The notes: generated by a model from the letters alone, not told the origin. Positions 19,030 to 29,981 are shown, counted from the first letter of the stretch. The stretch is DNA of 30,664 nt from Chara braunii (GCA_003427395.1 BFEA01000280.1:1312907-1343570), one strand, 5' to 3'. Numbers and translations are program-made.

Positions 19030-19490
19030 TTGAGGCGCCTTTTGCCTCGCACAGCAGATAGCTACCCAATCAATATTGGGAATCCTTTCTGTATTGCACC
19101 CACTACCACCCTCCCTCCGCCTCTCCGTCCCTCCCTCCCTCCATGGGACAAGTCACCACTGTGGCTGCCAACCCAGCCATACACGCCCCTCCCGTTAACG
19201 AATGCACACAAGTTTTGCCTCACACTGCAGATGACTAACTAATCACTTCTGGAATTCTTTGCATATTGGCACAAGTCATCCATCACCCGTGTGTTCGCCA
19301 ACCCAACCCAACCACGCACATCCTGGTCGTCGACGAATGCCCACAACTTTCCGTATTGCACCCACTACACCCCTCCCTCCCTTCACGACACAAATCCCGT
19401 CATCACATCCTTTTCATGTACGTCGTCGTGCCGCCGCCAACCCAACCATGCACCCCAACCCTTCTAATAGCAATGCATTGCTCCTGCTCA
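19030..19490. repeat. Degenerate tandem repeat, about 140-170-bp units
   Basis: TTTTGCCTCGCACAGCAGAT and TTTTGCCTCACACTGCAGAT occur near 19039 and 19211. TATTGCACCCACTAC occurs near 19093 and 19353. GCCAACCCAxCC occurs near 19166, 19296 and 19435, and CGACGAATGC-like words occur twice. These mark about three decayed units. Confidence 0.55.
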
Positions 19491-19508
19491 AAACCCTAAA
19501 CCCTAAAG
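19490..19508. repeat. Two plant-type telomere units (telobox-like)
   Basis: AAACCCTAAACCCTAAAG contains two CCCTAAA units, the plant telomere sequence, which also occurs as a telobox in plant promoters. Two units can occur by chance. Confidence 0.5.
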
Positions 19509-20835
19509 TTTGCTTCGAGAAATCGGCTGGCAACTCACTACCCTGCCGGCATCTCTATACAGACAGGACTTTCACGTCAAGAACAGCACATGAATGAACC
19601 TTCAGAGTCTCCTTTTCCCATTATTAGTATTTATTACTCCATCATCAGAAAAGGCAGTTCCAAACCTTCCCTTCGACGTTCAACGAAGAAGTTGCACTTT
19701 CCCCAACCCCTCAAACCCACGTTGCCGATTGTGCTCGCTTGCCTGCCACCATATCTGCTAAAGTCACTCACTGCAGTCACTTGCCAGCCAACATGGCCTT
19801 CGGTGCGACCATTTCTTTTCAAGATTGCTGGGACAGAATATAAACAAATTCTGAAAGCCCGAGAGATCGCCCTGTTGCTCGAAGACAAAACATTTGCCTT
19901 CCAAAACAGCAGAGACCAAAACGGCACAACTTTCTGAAAACCACCGCTCGATCCGGACCTACGTAGACAATGCAAAAAAGTCACACTTCCCCGAGCCGAA
20001 GATCGAGAGTGCCGCCGTGAGGAAAACTAATTGTGGTACCGTCCGTTCCCGACGGAACCTCTACCGGGCCCGGGCACTGTAGATTTTGGCCCGGTACTTG
20101 TAGACAAGAAAAATGAACGGTGCAGGGACTGTTGGAGCGGGGTGGTTTAATTGAGAGGTCATGAACAGCTGGAGGGAGAGGAGGCCATTCAGAAACCGGA
20201 CGTTCTTGAAGGGCACATTCACACTAGGGGACTATCAAGAATGCACCGAGGCATAAAAGCTGGCCATATACATGTCCATTTGTGAGGGTGCAAGCGTGAG
20301 CATTCCCTAAATGGCTGAAAAACAGATAACTTCCTACATCGAATCAGTGAATGAAACCGTGGATGATGCATACGACACCTGCAGACCAATCGCAGTGATA
20401 CCAAGCTATCACTTTCGCGTTAAGGCATTCAATTTTATTCCAGTTTTATGTCCAAAAGTCCTAGACACCGAGTTTTCTTGCTGGTTCTACCTGAGTTTCA
20501 CATACCAGCTGGTCGTAACTGACTTTTTCCACCCACGCCTGGGTTCAAACTCCAATGGAGCAAAAAACATGTGCACACTGCAGAGAACCTCCTCCTTACA
20601 TCACATGAAAAAGATTAACAGAGGAGGGTACACTCCACGTGGACCTACATCGATCTGCTACATTGCCACAATGAATGACAAATAAGGCCACAATTATCCA
20701 ATCAGACGGTGCTATACTGTCGTGTAGCGTTCTCAAATGCGGCAGCAGACCGCAACATCCTGCACTATAGTTGTTACGCTATATATCCTATGCCTCACCT
20801 GCGGAGTGGACAAGACGATACTGAGCAATCACTGC
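19509..20835. other. Intergenic, no supported gene
   Basis: The longest ATG-initiated frame (20311-20685, plus, 124 codons) has no recognisable motif. The rest shows no repeats of note. Confidence 0.45.
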
Positions 20836-21360
20836 GTGAACAAGTTCTCACGTGTGTCATCTTGCCATAGCTGACTGAGATTTCTACCTGCACCTGGACA
20901 TATGTTGAACCGCTCTATAGCCACAGAAGAAAGAAACACGGCAGCCATATCGCTTTACACTGTGCTATAACATGTTGTGCTATTCTCTTTACTGTGTGCT
21001 CAAGTCTATACATTCTATAGCTAGCCCTCGCTGAGTTCACACATGTCTCATCTTGTCATAACTAACTGAGAGTCCACCCGCACCTGGACATATGTTCAAC
21101 TGCTCTGTACCCACAAAAGAAACAAGGCAGCCATATCGCTTTACAAATTCTCTCTTTATTCTGTGCTCAAGTCTATACCCGAGTTCGAACCAGGTTTCCT
21201 AGCTAGTCCTCGCTGCGTTCACACGTGTCTCGTCTTGTCATAGCTCACTGAGATTTCCACCTGCACCTGGACATATGGTGAACCGCTCTATAGCCACAGA
21301 AGAAAGAAACAAGGCAGCCATATCGCTTTACACTGTGCTATAGCATGTCGTGCGATCCTC
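20836..21360. repeat. 182-191-bp tandem repeat, three copies
   Basis: Words CATCTTGCCATAG/CATCTTGTCATAA/CGTCTTGTCATAG followed by CTGAGA, CACCTGGACATATG and CAGCCATATCGCTTTAC recur with anchors at 20858, 21049 and 21231. Copies are moderately diverged. Confidence 0.85.
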
Positions 21361-21394
21361 TAAGAAGAGGTGGAACTGGGACAGCATCCTGCAG

Positions 21395-21605
21395 TACTGT
21401 ACTATTTTTAGACTATGGCACTATGCTATATACTGTATGATGCTATACCGCGCGGTGCTGAACTAATGCTATACTATGCTGTACCATGCTATACTATGCT
21501 ATACTGTGCTATACTATGCCATGTGATTCGGCATCACAGTCTACTCTAGTCGATATGCTACACTATGCCATGTGATTCAGCATCACACTCTACTCTGGCC
21601 GACAG
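21395..21605. repeat. ATACTATGCT decamer repeat and a 49-bp duplication
   Basis: Units of ATACTATGCT and variants run from about 21420 to 21520. Then CTATACTATGCCATGTGATT with GGCATCACAGTCTACTCT occurs at 21509 and again, slightly altered, at 21558. Confidence 0.85.
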
Positions 21606-22408
21606 TCGTTCGGGAGGGATATAGTACCAATATGCCATGCATTCGACTTTTGGCACCGTTACTGAGTTGGCGGGACATTGCATGACCTTAGAGAGACAAT
21701 GGCTGGTAGGTAAACTCACCAATAAAAGGAAGTGGAAGTCTGGCTGCCTAGCCTCCGGAGACATACTAGACAATAAAGGGCATCAGGTCAGCCTGCCTCA
21801 CGTAGATCATTCGTGCGCTTGATGGTCTGCACTACAGGACGCCTAGAATGGAAAAAAAAAAAAAAAAAAAAAAAGAACAGTACTAAACGAAGACGCTACA
21901 GCAGGAAACTTCACGAACTCGCAGTAAACGCGAGTTACAGAGGGAACGGCGGAACCTGAGAGGGAAAGGAAGCACCTGGAAAGCTAGGAAACTGATAAAG
22001 ACTATTAAAAAGTCAAAACCTTGGAAGTTGAAAGGGTCCAGAAAGCCTATAAGCTTGTATAAAGTGAAGAAAACCTGGAAAGAATGTCGAAAATCTGAGG
22101 GGGGGGGGGGGGGGGGGGGAAGCTCCTTGGCGCAGCTTGTGACAAGAGAAACACCTCCAAATCTGAAAACAGGAGGAGACCCCGATAAAGAACAAGGGTC
22201 CTCTGATGACAATCATAGAGATCATTTATTAGAGAACTCACCTATCGCTGTTTCCGGCTGGACCAGTGGGCACAGCATGCCTACTCTACTCAATACCAGA
22301 TAGTCTACAAAGCTTAAGTACAGCACTCTACAAAGTACTTTCTGCATTTTCTCCCTCCATGAGATCCTTCGTACGCTCCAGAGTCTCGCTGGCCATTTCC
22401 CTCCGACC
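21606..22408. other. Intergenic with poly-A (21852-21874) and poly-G (22099-22119) runs
   Basis: The A23 run and the G21 run are uninterrupted. Between them the plus strand is purine-rich and contains GGAAAG/GAAAACC words. No gene is supported. Confidence 0.5.
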
Positions 22409-22514
22409 AGCTGGCAAATAGCGAGTCGGCAATATGACTTCTCATTCCCTTTCTCCTCCACTATGGCTGGCTTTTCCCCTTCGGCATCTCCCGCCGACTC
22501 GCTATTGTCCAGCT
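22409..22514. repeat. Inverted repeat with 22-bp arms
   Basis: AGCTGGCAAATAGCGAGTCG begins the left arm (to 22430), and its counterpart lies at 22493-22514. The inner 14 bases (AATAGCGAGTCGGC / GCCGACTCGCTATT) match perfectly, and two mismatches lie further out. The loop is 62 bases. Confidence 0.75.
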
Positions 22515-23787
22515 CTGCAGCTTTTACTGTAGGCCTCACATATTTGAGCCGTCGACATAGCACTACGTGGTTGGCAAAGAAAAAGGCAGTGATCTGCTAT
22601 AAGGCATATATATATATATATATACGACTTCAACCAAAACGTCAGCAGGTCCGAACTATACAACCTCAGTGGCGAGCACATTTCCCACCTCTTACAACTG
22701 TTGTGGTTTACCATACATATATATCGTCAAATAGAACTGCCCGGTAAACCGTAGGCAGAGAGGGAGAAGAGGACAACAAACGAGGGGCTGTGACAAACTG
22801 TTTCGTCGGAGTTTCACCGACCATACATATATATATATATATGACAGGTACTACGCGACCTAGCCTGCGGGTACTTGAAGAAATTGCTTTGAATGATGAG
22901 AAGCATTTCAGGGAACTGTTTCGACCAGTTGGCATTCGCGGAATTTTTCCTTTCCTCACCTGAAAGTCCTTTCCCTAATAAACGTTGGGCGCTTTAGGCT
23001 TTAGCTAGCTACCATTACTATATTGAAAACGGTTTGAGGTGAAACGGCTCAAGGTTTTTCATCTATCTATGCAGTACTATGCGATCAGCGATGAGACACG
23101 TTCCAAGGCCATGGGCCTGTATGCTTCAGTTGTGTGGACATATAGGGGTATGGATGGGGCTTTCGGCTCGTGCTACTGTGGCGGACGAATCGATCACACA
23201 TGCGTACAGAATCGCGGATACTGACTGCTCATTCCTACATGGCTAGCAATAGCCAAGAGAGACACAATAAAGCAGAAACGCAGACGGGATCGGGTCTATC
23301 TTTCGCTACAATGGGGATCAGGCCTGAATTAAAAAAGTCGGCCTTTGTTTGCAGAATGACGAATGCACTAAACACTAAGCAGTTGCCCAGCCCAAGCCGT
23401 CGGAACACAGCACCAAATGTTATTTGAGATGATTTGACCTGTCAGAAGATTGATGATGGCGAGAGTTTCTTCTAGGTGACCACTACGTAGTTTGGACAGC
23501 GGCGGAAGTCCAAAATCTTGTCTAACAACTACAACCTCCACTTGCCAGCTTCTTCGAGTCGATGGGCTCCGATTCGGAGACTCTAAGAGTCTAAGGCCCA
23601 CGGGATGACAATTCCCAACTCAGAGTTTCTACTTTGATTACCCTCTATCCTCCTGGATCGACAGAATCAGCAACCTGTGCAAGTCAGGAGCGATCGATCG
23701 ACTGCTGCCTGAAGCCAGGCATGATACCACACTCGCCGAATATGTCTGGCGTATGACTTTTTTCGTAGACAACAAGATTTTTCGCTT
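22515..23787. other. 3' flank of the ABC gene; two AT microsatellites
   Basis: (TA)n tracts lie at 22606-22624 and 22825-22842. ACCATACATATAT occurs twice (near 22710 and 22820). Downstream of the transporter stop, on the minus strand, I see no poly-A tract that would mark a retrotransposed transcript. CACCAAATGTTATTTGAG near 23410 resembles words common in plant retroelements, but no element can be delimited. Confidence 0.45.
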
Positions 23788-26700
23788 TCACATGCCTGCA
23801 GCCCGGGCAAGCGAGGCAAACAGCGACTGTGGATTAGCAAGCAGGTCCTTGGAGTTCCCCTGCTCGACTAGGTACCCTCTATCGATCACGAGAACTCTCT
23901 GCAACTCTACAATGGAACTGATGCGATGGGCTATTGTTACGATCGTCATTCCCACGCACTCTCGATCTATCGTCTCCGAAAGAAGCTCAGTTGTCATCGG
24001 ATCGACACTTGCGGTACATTCATCAAGGCAGATCACACGTACATTTCTGAGCAATGCTCTTGCAAGACAGAAAAGCTGTTGCTGGCCAACAGACAAACTA
24101 CATCCATTTTCCCCAATCTTAGAGTCCAGCCCACCCATGGCAGCAACCACATCATGAACATGGCACTTGTGCAGCGCTTCCCAGAGACGGTCATCGGTCA
24201 CACTGGAGCTTGGGTCTAGATTTTCCCTAACACTGCCTTCAAACAGAAAGGGGCTCTGTGGAATAACTGCAAGCCGCCCTCTCAGATCACGAACAGGCAC
24301 ATCGGCTGCGTTGATGCCATCAACGAATATTCGTCCGGATGTTATCTCCTTCAAGCGGAACAGGGCCACAAGAATACTAGACTTCCCAGCACCCGTTCTT
24401 CCTACGACTCCTATTCGTTCACCACCGCAGATGTGAAACGATATCTCCTGAAGAGCCGGCGGAAGACCGGGCCGATAAACAAGCGTGACTTTTTCAAAGA
24501 CGATTTCCCCTTTCTCAGGCCATTGTGGCGAGACATAGACAGCTCCGCTCCCAGCTTGCTCGTTGGGTAGTTCAAGGTATTGCTGCAGTCTCTCCACCGC
24601 AACCATTTCCTTTTCTGTTTCCGTGAACGAAGTCAACAGGTTGTTCAGAATGGAGACGATCGGAAGAGCGTACGACAAACCCAACCCGACAATTCCAGCA
24701 TGCCCATGGGGTGCGACAATGCTGCTATGAACTCCAATGACCGCCGTAAAAGCAATAAATGATACGATTCCCGCTGCCATCATCTGCAGCCTTATCGACA
24801 GCCACTGAGCAGCGGCCACCTCTGCGTAGGAAGCACGTATATTGAGTGTGACCCGCTGATCATTCTCGTTCGCAAGACGTAGCTGAGCCTTGAATGCCCG
24901 TATTGTTGGTGCGCCATCAAGGGCCTCCGTAAAAGCTGCATAAATGGGGGACTGTGAAACACTGTCCAATCGTCTGACTTCTCGGGACGTGGCTCTGTAG
25001 GACCGTTGGAGAGAGAAATACAACAGACCGAGAGGCGGAAGCAACACGAGAAACCAGCGTTGTGCATAGCAGAGGACGGCAAGCACGCCCAGGAGGCTGA
25101 AGGCATTTGCCAAAAGAATGTTGAGAATGAAAGGGAGGGAATAATCGACAGTGTACTGATCTGATGAGAAACGGTTGAGGATGCGGCCGATTGGCGTGCG
25201 ATCAAAAAAGTCGACCGGCGAGAAAACTACACGCCTGAGAAGGTGATCGTGAAGCTTGCAGGCAGCTCGGAGTCCACCATAAGCAAAGGAAAATGACCGT
25301 GCCAGTGTGAAAAGGGAATTCAGGATTCCAAGCCCCAAAAGAACTGCCAGGTAAAACAAAGTTTCCCTCTGATCAGCATCAGCAGAGTTCCCGTGGTCCA
25401 CCCAGTACGACAGCCACCAATCACTGCTGTTCTTGGACACCTGCATCAGCACCATGCTCCCCACGATAATCACAGCCATCGAGACACCCGCAGACTTAGT
25501 ATAAACCTTGTACACTTCGAGCTTTACGTCCCCGACCTCTCTCGCCTCTTCTTCCACCAGAGGAATCCCTCTTTCCATCCCTGGGGCTCCTACCTCCTCA
25601 TGGATATCCAGTTCAGATCTTCCATACAGGTTTTCTCTGAGCATCATCACTGCATCTTCTGCCACACTGACAAGCTCTTTTGGCACGCGGACCAGACTAC
25701 CGTCAACATCCCCAGCCTCCACACAAATCTCCCCACCCTCACTTGATCCGTCGTCCTCACTCAATGTAGTAAGCTGATGACAGCCCGCAATCTGCATGGT
25801 CTGGCTCCCCTGCTCACACTCCGACACCGCACTGTCGTCAACTTGCTGCTCTCCAAGCAGGAGGCGCCTCTCTTCAGGATCCTGTGCCGCCTCCAGCGAT
25901 TGCTGTTGCACCCCGCCTTTATGTTCGCCAATGATGTGACTGGCTGCTTGCTCTGCCGAGGCATCGAGAGAGGGAAGGGGCCCATGCGTGTCCTCAGCCC
26001 CCGCATGTTGAGGGATGACGTCTTCAGAGATCACGTCAGCGGAACCTTGCGTCCCAGAAACCTTATGATCCCCTGCATTAAGAGATCCCCAGAACGGCCC
26101 CAAGCCATTGGGATGGCCCACGTACTGGACTTCTCCATTTGACAGAACAACTGCCAAATCTGCAGCTTGCAATACCAGTGGATTATGAGTGCACACGATG
26201 GACGTTTTTCCCTTGAGGAGAGGGCCGCAAAGTGCATGCTGCACTACCCATTTTGCCACATGTGCATCCACAGCACTTAAAGGGTCATCGAGCAAGTAAA
26301 TGTCACAGTCCTGATAAAGGGCCCTTGCCAAAGCAACTCTTGCCCGTTGACCGCCTGAGAGATTGATCCCTCGTTCTCCGATCTCAGCCATGTCACCGCC
26401 CCTCAGATACGCCACATCAACATTCAAAGCACAGGCCTCGAGAACATTGGCATATCTCGACGGCAAATATGGACTTCCAAAAAGGATGTTCTCTCTGAGG
26501 GTGCCTGACTGAATCCACGGTGCCTGTGGCAAGTAAGAAAGCTTACCTCTTACCACGACACAGCCGGCTGTACAGGTCATCTCTCCTAAGATGGCATTCA
26601 ACAGTGAAGACTTGCCAGAGCCAACCGTTCCCAGAAGAGCAACGAATGCACCATCAGGCACCGCAAGGCGGATGTCCTTCAGATGTGATCTCCGGACTCC

Positions 26701-29010
26701 TCCCCCAACTGCAGTGGCCCACGTGAAGTCGGCCCCAAGAAAGAACACCGATGTGCTGTCTGTGTGCCCCTGGTCGATGTCAGCCCCTTCAAAAAGAATA
26801 CGGCCGCTGGATGTGGTGGTGGAAACCACACCGGAGTCCGTCACACCAGTGGCGCCCAAGTCACGGGCATGCGAGGAGCCTCTAGATGAAGAGGCGGACA
26901 AAGCCACCTGGAGGGCAGTTTCTGCGACGGAGCTGGAAGATTGACCAACCGAAATGCCCCCAGGGAAGGGCCCCGGGACGGCCCTTGGCGAAGGTGTTTT
27001 CACACGAGTTTCCTTCATTGGGGACATGTCATCATCCTCGTCACTCTCTGATAACTCCATGTCAGCAATCCAGGCCCCATTAAGCTCCGGCGCCAAGAGA
27101 AAGCGCCGCAACCTGTCCAAAGATACACATGCCTCTATCACTCCAGTTATCACGCAAGGGAACATGTTCAGCGGTCCCACGAGCACATTAAAAAGTGCCA
27201 GACTCGTGAAAACAGTTGCGGCGTCGAGGGGGTGACCAAGAAACACATACAAGCCGAAGGTGAGCAACGAGAACAGGATGGGCGTGCAGGCCCAGAAATA
27301 GACACAGAAGGCATCGAGGTATTTGCAAGTAGTCAAGCTCCGAAGTTCGCATTCTCGAGCGCGCATTACACGGCCGATGAAGAGAGTCTCCCAAGCATAC
27401 AGCTTGAGAGTTCGGATAGCAGCAAGAATCTCCCCTGTGTGACGTACACGGTTGTCTTTGCTCTTCATGAGCTCCTTGGTCGCTTTGTTAATTTTCATCG
27501 CCAGCCAATTGTTTATAGGGATGAGAACAAGAATCACCATCAGCCCAGCCAAGAACGCAAACTCGACTTCCCGATAGAGAAGATACAATGCCAAACCTAT
27601 CTGCAAGGGAAGACTCCATAGCTCGTGAACACTTTGACAAAGGTTCACCACCCGCCCAGCATCGACAGACATAAGTGTTTGTATCTCTCCTGTAGAGAAC
27701 AGTTTCCGGTCAACAGCACTAAGACACAGGGCTTTCCGGTAGACAATACACGTGATGCTAGAATTCAACTGCAGAGCTACCCTCTTCAGTCCAAATGTGT
27801 AATGTGTGTCGAGCACAGCCTTGATTACCGAAGCCATGCCTAGCCCAGCAGCACACAAATACCCTTGCCACACCGACCAATCGGTATTCCCAGTGTCCAG
27901 AAAAGTGATAAGTTCGCGTAGAAGCAATGGACCGATCAGGTTGAGAATCGAAATCGCTAACTTCAGGAAACCCAGTGGCACCAAGCTCCACCCAAACGCC
28001 CTTGAGATTGCCCGCAGCAGAGATGCCTTTCTTGCACTGCCGCTGGAGCCATTACAATCTTCCCTCTTGCGGTCCAGGGTCCACTGCTTCCATAGCTGGG
28101 CACAGCACCGGCTTGGTTTCAGCTCTGGGTCAATCGGGAAGAGATCGTCAAAGCCAAGCTGCCTTTGTACTCCTATTTCAATGAGCTGATTCACAGAACT
28201 AAACGTCAACCAACTCCACGCAGATGCCTGCACTTCTACCATGTCATCGTCCTCACTTGGAAGAAGAGGCTCCAGTGCCGAAGGGGCTTCCAGACCCCCC
28301 TTGTAGCTAGTTGATACTCGTCGTCGTGCCCTCTTGAAGAGCGAGACCGTTGTGCCAAACACCAAACATACAACTACGGATGCCACGACTTGAGCAGCGT
28401 CCAGGCTCCACTGCCTTCGCAAAGTCCCTACAGCCATGATGGATATCGGGAGCTCTAAGAATGGCCGGAAGAACCACCAGATACAAAGATGCCAGGGGTG
28501 TGCATCCCCCCGTGCGTGGTCCGCTCGAAGTGTAACAAACACAAATATCCATGCCACTGCTTGAACCACAAGCCTTGCAACTGCACTCCGTGGAAGTGGC
28601 TGTGGCCATGGAAATACATCAGAGGTGGAGGTAAGGCCCCATGTCAACAAGACTGCCAATGCGAACACTGCAGGGACAAGAGATAACACCTCCTCCAGCC
28701 ACTTGCACCATCCTGGGTGGTCGGTCATATATGGACGAGCCTCCTTCCTCTTCAGCTTTATGAGATGGGTAACCACCAGCGCCAAGGTCAACATGTCTGG
28801 AACGACTCCAGACAAGTAATCCCCAACACACAAACTCCATGCATCCCTGGTGTTCCGTGAGTGCTGAATGCCAGCCTTGCAAAGCGGGGACCATGACCAT
28901 GACAGGAGAGGAGGCCGGAAATCTGCACTGAGCCCATTTGCGAAAAAGTTGAGCATACCTGTCATAAGGTGCAGATCCTCGAAGTCCGACAACCACCGTG
29001 GCAGAGACAT
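23788..29010 (-). CDS. Full-size ABC transporter, subfamily C, ABCC13/ABCC10-like
   Basis: An ATP-driven membrane exporter of the MRP type; such proteins move conjugates and other organic anions, in plants often at the tonoplast (family knowledge; this substrate is unknown). The first in-frame ATG is at 29010 (A at -3), and an in-frame TAG lies at 29047-29049. Product 1740 residues: TMD0 with about five hydrophobic segments (about 65-225), lasso region (265-292, with GVQRQLGFDDLFP), TMD1 (about 335-640), NBD1 (about 755-975) and TMD2 (about 1175-1470) to NBD2 (about 1500-1740). NBD1 has Walker A GTVGSGKSS (794), Q829, LSGGQ (884), Walker B ending D908-D909, and H942. NBD2 has GRTGAGKSS (1537), Q1585, LSVGQ (1639), D1663-E1664 and H1695. 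TMD1 residues such as GHPLDAATVFTSLALFN fit the plant ABCC13/animal ABCC10 branch. Its length exceeds the usual 1400-1500 because of two long polar linkers. All motifs are intact and there are no introns. Confidence 0.93.
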   Translation of the reverse strand: MSLPRWLSDFEDLHLMTGMLNFFANGLSADFRPPLLSWSWSPLCKAGIQHSRNTRDAWSLCVGDYLSGVVPDMLTLALVVTHLIKLKRKEARPYMTDHPGWCKWLEEVLSLVPAVFALAVLLTWGLTSTSDVFPWPQPLPRSAVARLVVQAVAWIFVFVTLRADHARGDAHPWHLCIWWFFRPFLELPISIMAVGTLRRQWSLDAAQVVASVVVCLVFGTTVSLFKRARRRVSTSYKGGLEAPSALEPLLPSEDDDMVEVQASAWSWLTFSSVNQLIEIGVQRQLGFDDLFPIDPELKPSRCCAQLWKQWTLDRKREDCNGSSGSARKASLLRAISRAFGWSLVPLGFLKLAISILNLIGPLLLRELITFLDTGNTDWSVWQGYLCAAGLGMASVIKAVLDTHYTFGLKRVALQLNSSITCIVYRKALCLSAVDRKLFSTGEIQTLMSVDAGRVVNLCQSVHELWSLPLQIGLALYLLYREVEFAFLAGLMVILVLIPINNWLAMKINKATKELMKSKDNRVRHTGEILAAIRTLKLYAWETLFIGRVMRARECELRSLTTCKYLDAFCVYFWACTPILFSLLTFGLYVFLGHPLDAATVFTSLALFNVLVGPLNMFPCVITGVIEACVSLDRLRRFLLAPELNGAWIADMELSESDEDDDMSPMKETRVKTPSPRAVPGPFPGGISVGQSSSSVAETALQVALSASSSRGSSHARDLGATGVTDSGVVSTTTSSGRILFEGADIDQGHTDSTSVFFLGADFTWATAVGGGVRRSHLKDIRLAVPDGAFVALLGTVGSGKSSLLNAILGEMTCTAGCVVVRGKLSYLPQAPWIQSGTLRENILFGSPYLPSRYANVLEACALNVDVAYLRGGDMAEIGERGINLSGGQRARVALARALYQDCDIYLLDDPLSAVDAHVAKWVVQHALCGPLLKGKTSIVCTHNPLVLQAADLAVVLSNGEVQYVGHPNGLGPFWGSLNAGDHKVSGTQGSADVISEDVIPQHAGAEDTHGPLPSLDASAEQAASHIIGEHKGGVQQQSLEAAQDPEERRLLLGEQQVDDSAVSECEQGSQTMQIAGCHQLTTLSEDDGSSEGGEICVEAGDVDGSLVRVPKELVSVAEDAVMMLRENLYGRSELDIHEEVGAPGMERGIPLVEEEAREVGDVKLEVYKVYTKSAGVSMAVIIVGSMVLMQVSKNSSDWWLSYWVDHGNSADADQRETLFYLAVLLGLGILNSLFTLARSFSFAYGGLRAACKLHDHLLRRVVFSPVDFFDRTPIGRILNRFSSDQYTVDYSLPFILNILLANAFSLLGVLAVLCYAQRWFLVLLPPLGLLYFSLQRSYRATSREVRRLDSVSQSPIYAAFTEALDGAPTIRAFKAQLRLANENDQRVTLNIRASYAEVAAAQWLSIRLQMMAAGIVSFIAFTAVIGVHSSIVAPHGHAGIVGLGLSYALPIVSILNNLLTSFTETEKEMVAVERLQQYLELPNEQAGSGAVYVSPQWPEKGEIVFEKVTLVYRPGLPPALQEISFHICGGERIGVVGRTGAGKSSILVALFRLKEITSGRIFVDGINAADVPVRDLRGRLAVIPQSPFLFEGSVRENLDPSSSVTDDRLWEALHKCHVHDVVAAMGGLDSKIGENGCSLSVGQQQLFCLARALLRNVRVICLDECTASVDPMTTELLSETIDRECVGMTIVTIAHRISSIVELQRVLVIDRGYLVEQGNSKDLLANPQSLFASLARAAGM

Positions 29011-29941
29011 GTTAGCTTTTCCAGATGATCCCCTGGCGGAAGGCAACTACAAAGGAGAGGCACCTCTTGACGTCCCGAGGGCGGCGAGGGGAGGATAGAC
29101 ACCCAACTTCCTTTGCCACATCGGTCAGGGCCAGCGCAAATGCAATCGGGACCTCTACGCACCCTACCCTCCCCCTTGAACTCTGATAAGATGTCACTTT
29201 CTACAGGCCACAGCTGAAACAGAAAGCCACAGTATTTTCCTTGGGAATAGAAGATCCCAATCCCTCTGTATGCAACACTGGGCACCACGAACTCCCCCTC
29301 GACCTAAGATTTCTGCGCGGTGTCTTGCCCTGTGAATCATAACTCTGTGGTCCAGCCAAGTGTAATGTACAAAAGTCAAAAGGGACAGAGAAGAGGAGCA
29401 TTGCGCATTCTCACGAGCCAGGGAAGCCGCGATCCTTTGCCACAACATAAGCGATTGGTGACTGCAGAGACAGCCAGAGCATACTTTCCAGATTGGCAGG
29501 CAGCCGAACGGAGCTGGCGCGTGGACACAACTTTAACCTCCACGCCTGTTGTGTGATCCTCAGAAGCGGAGAGAAGGTTACAACGTGAATAAGCAATTCG
29601 CCGCTGCCACAACTCCTCATGCGTCTGTCAGATAGCCGTGCTGTTCTTTCACCCGCCCATTGATTCGTCTTGGCATTAACACAAACTCTCTCCATCACTG
29701 AACCGCCAATAACCACAGTGCCAGAGCGATGACAATCTGGCGCACAAGAACAACCAGAAGAGAACTGCCCTTCCCCCCTCTGCCCCACCATTTCCCCACC
29801 CACCGCCCACCCATCCAAGGCCAACCCACACACCCAAGCCATGCACGGCAGGACCACTCGTCATTGCTCCTGGCACTGTCAAACTGCACCAGGTTCAAAC
29901 CCCAGTCCAAGTGGCACCTCAAGCTGAACCACCGGTGTAAT

Positions 29942-29942
<1 letters not shown>
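29011..29942 (-). other. 5' flank of the ABC gene
   Basis: Reading toward the gene on the minus strand, this should hold the 5' UTR and promoter. I see no clear TATA box at a convincing distance and no other gene. A B-box-like GGTTCAAACCCC lies at 29890-29901 on the plus strand. Confidence 0.4.

Positions 29943-29979
<37 letters not shown>
29943..29979. repeat. C37 homopolymer
   Basis: An uninterrupted run of C. Its true length is uncertain because such runs are hard to sequence. Confidence 0.9.

Positions 29980-29981
<2 letters not shown>

Noticed and set aside
19490-19508. Interstitial telomere tract
   Set aside because: Only two units are present; this is too short to show a chromosome-end relic.
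20311-20685. 124-codon ATG-initiated frame
   Set aside because: No recognisable domain, no composition change and no neighbours to support it. It could be chance.
22222-22563. 113-codon minus-strand frame
   Set aside because: It begins with GTG, overlaps the inverted repeat at 22409-22514 and shows no known motif.
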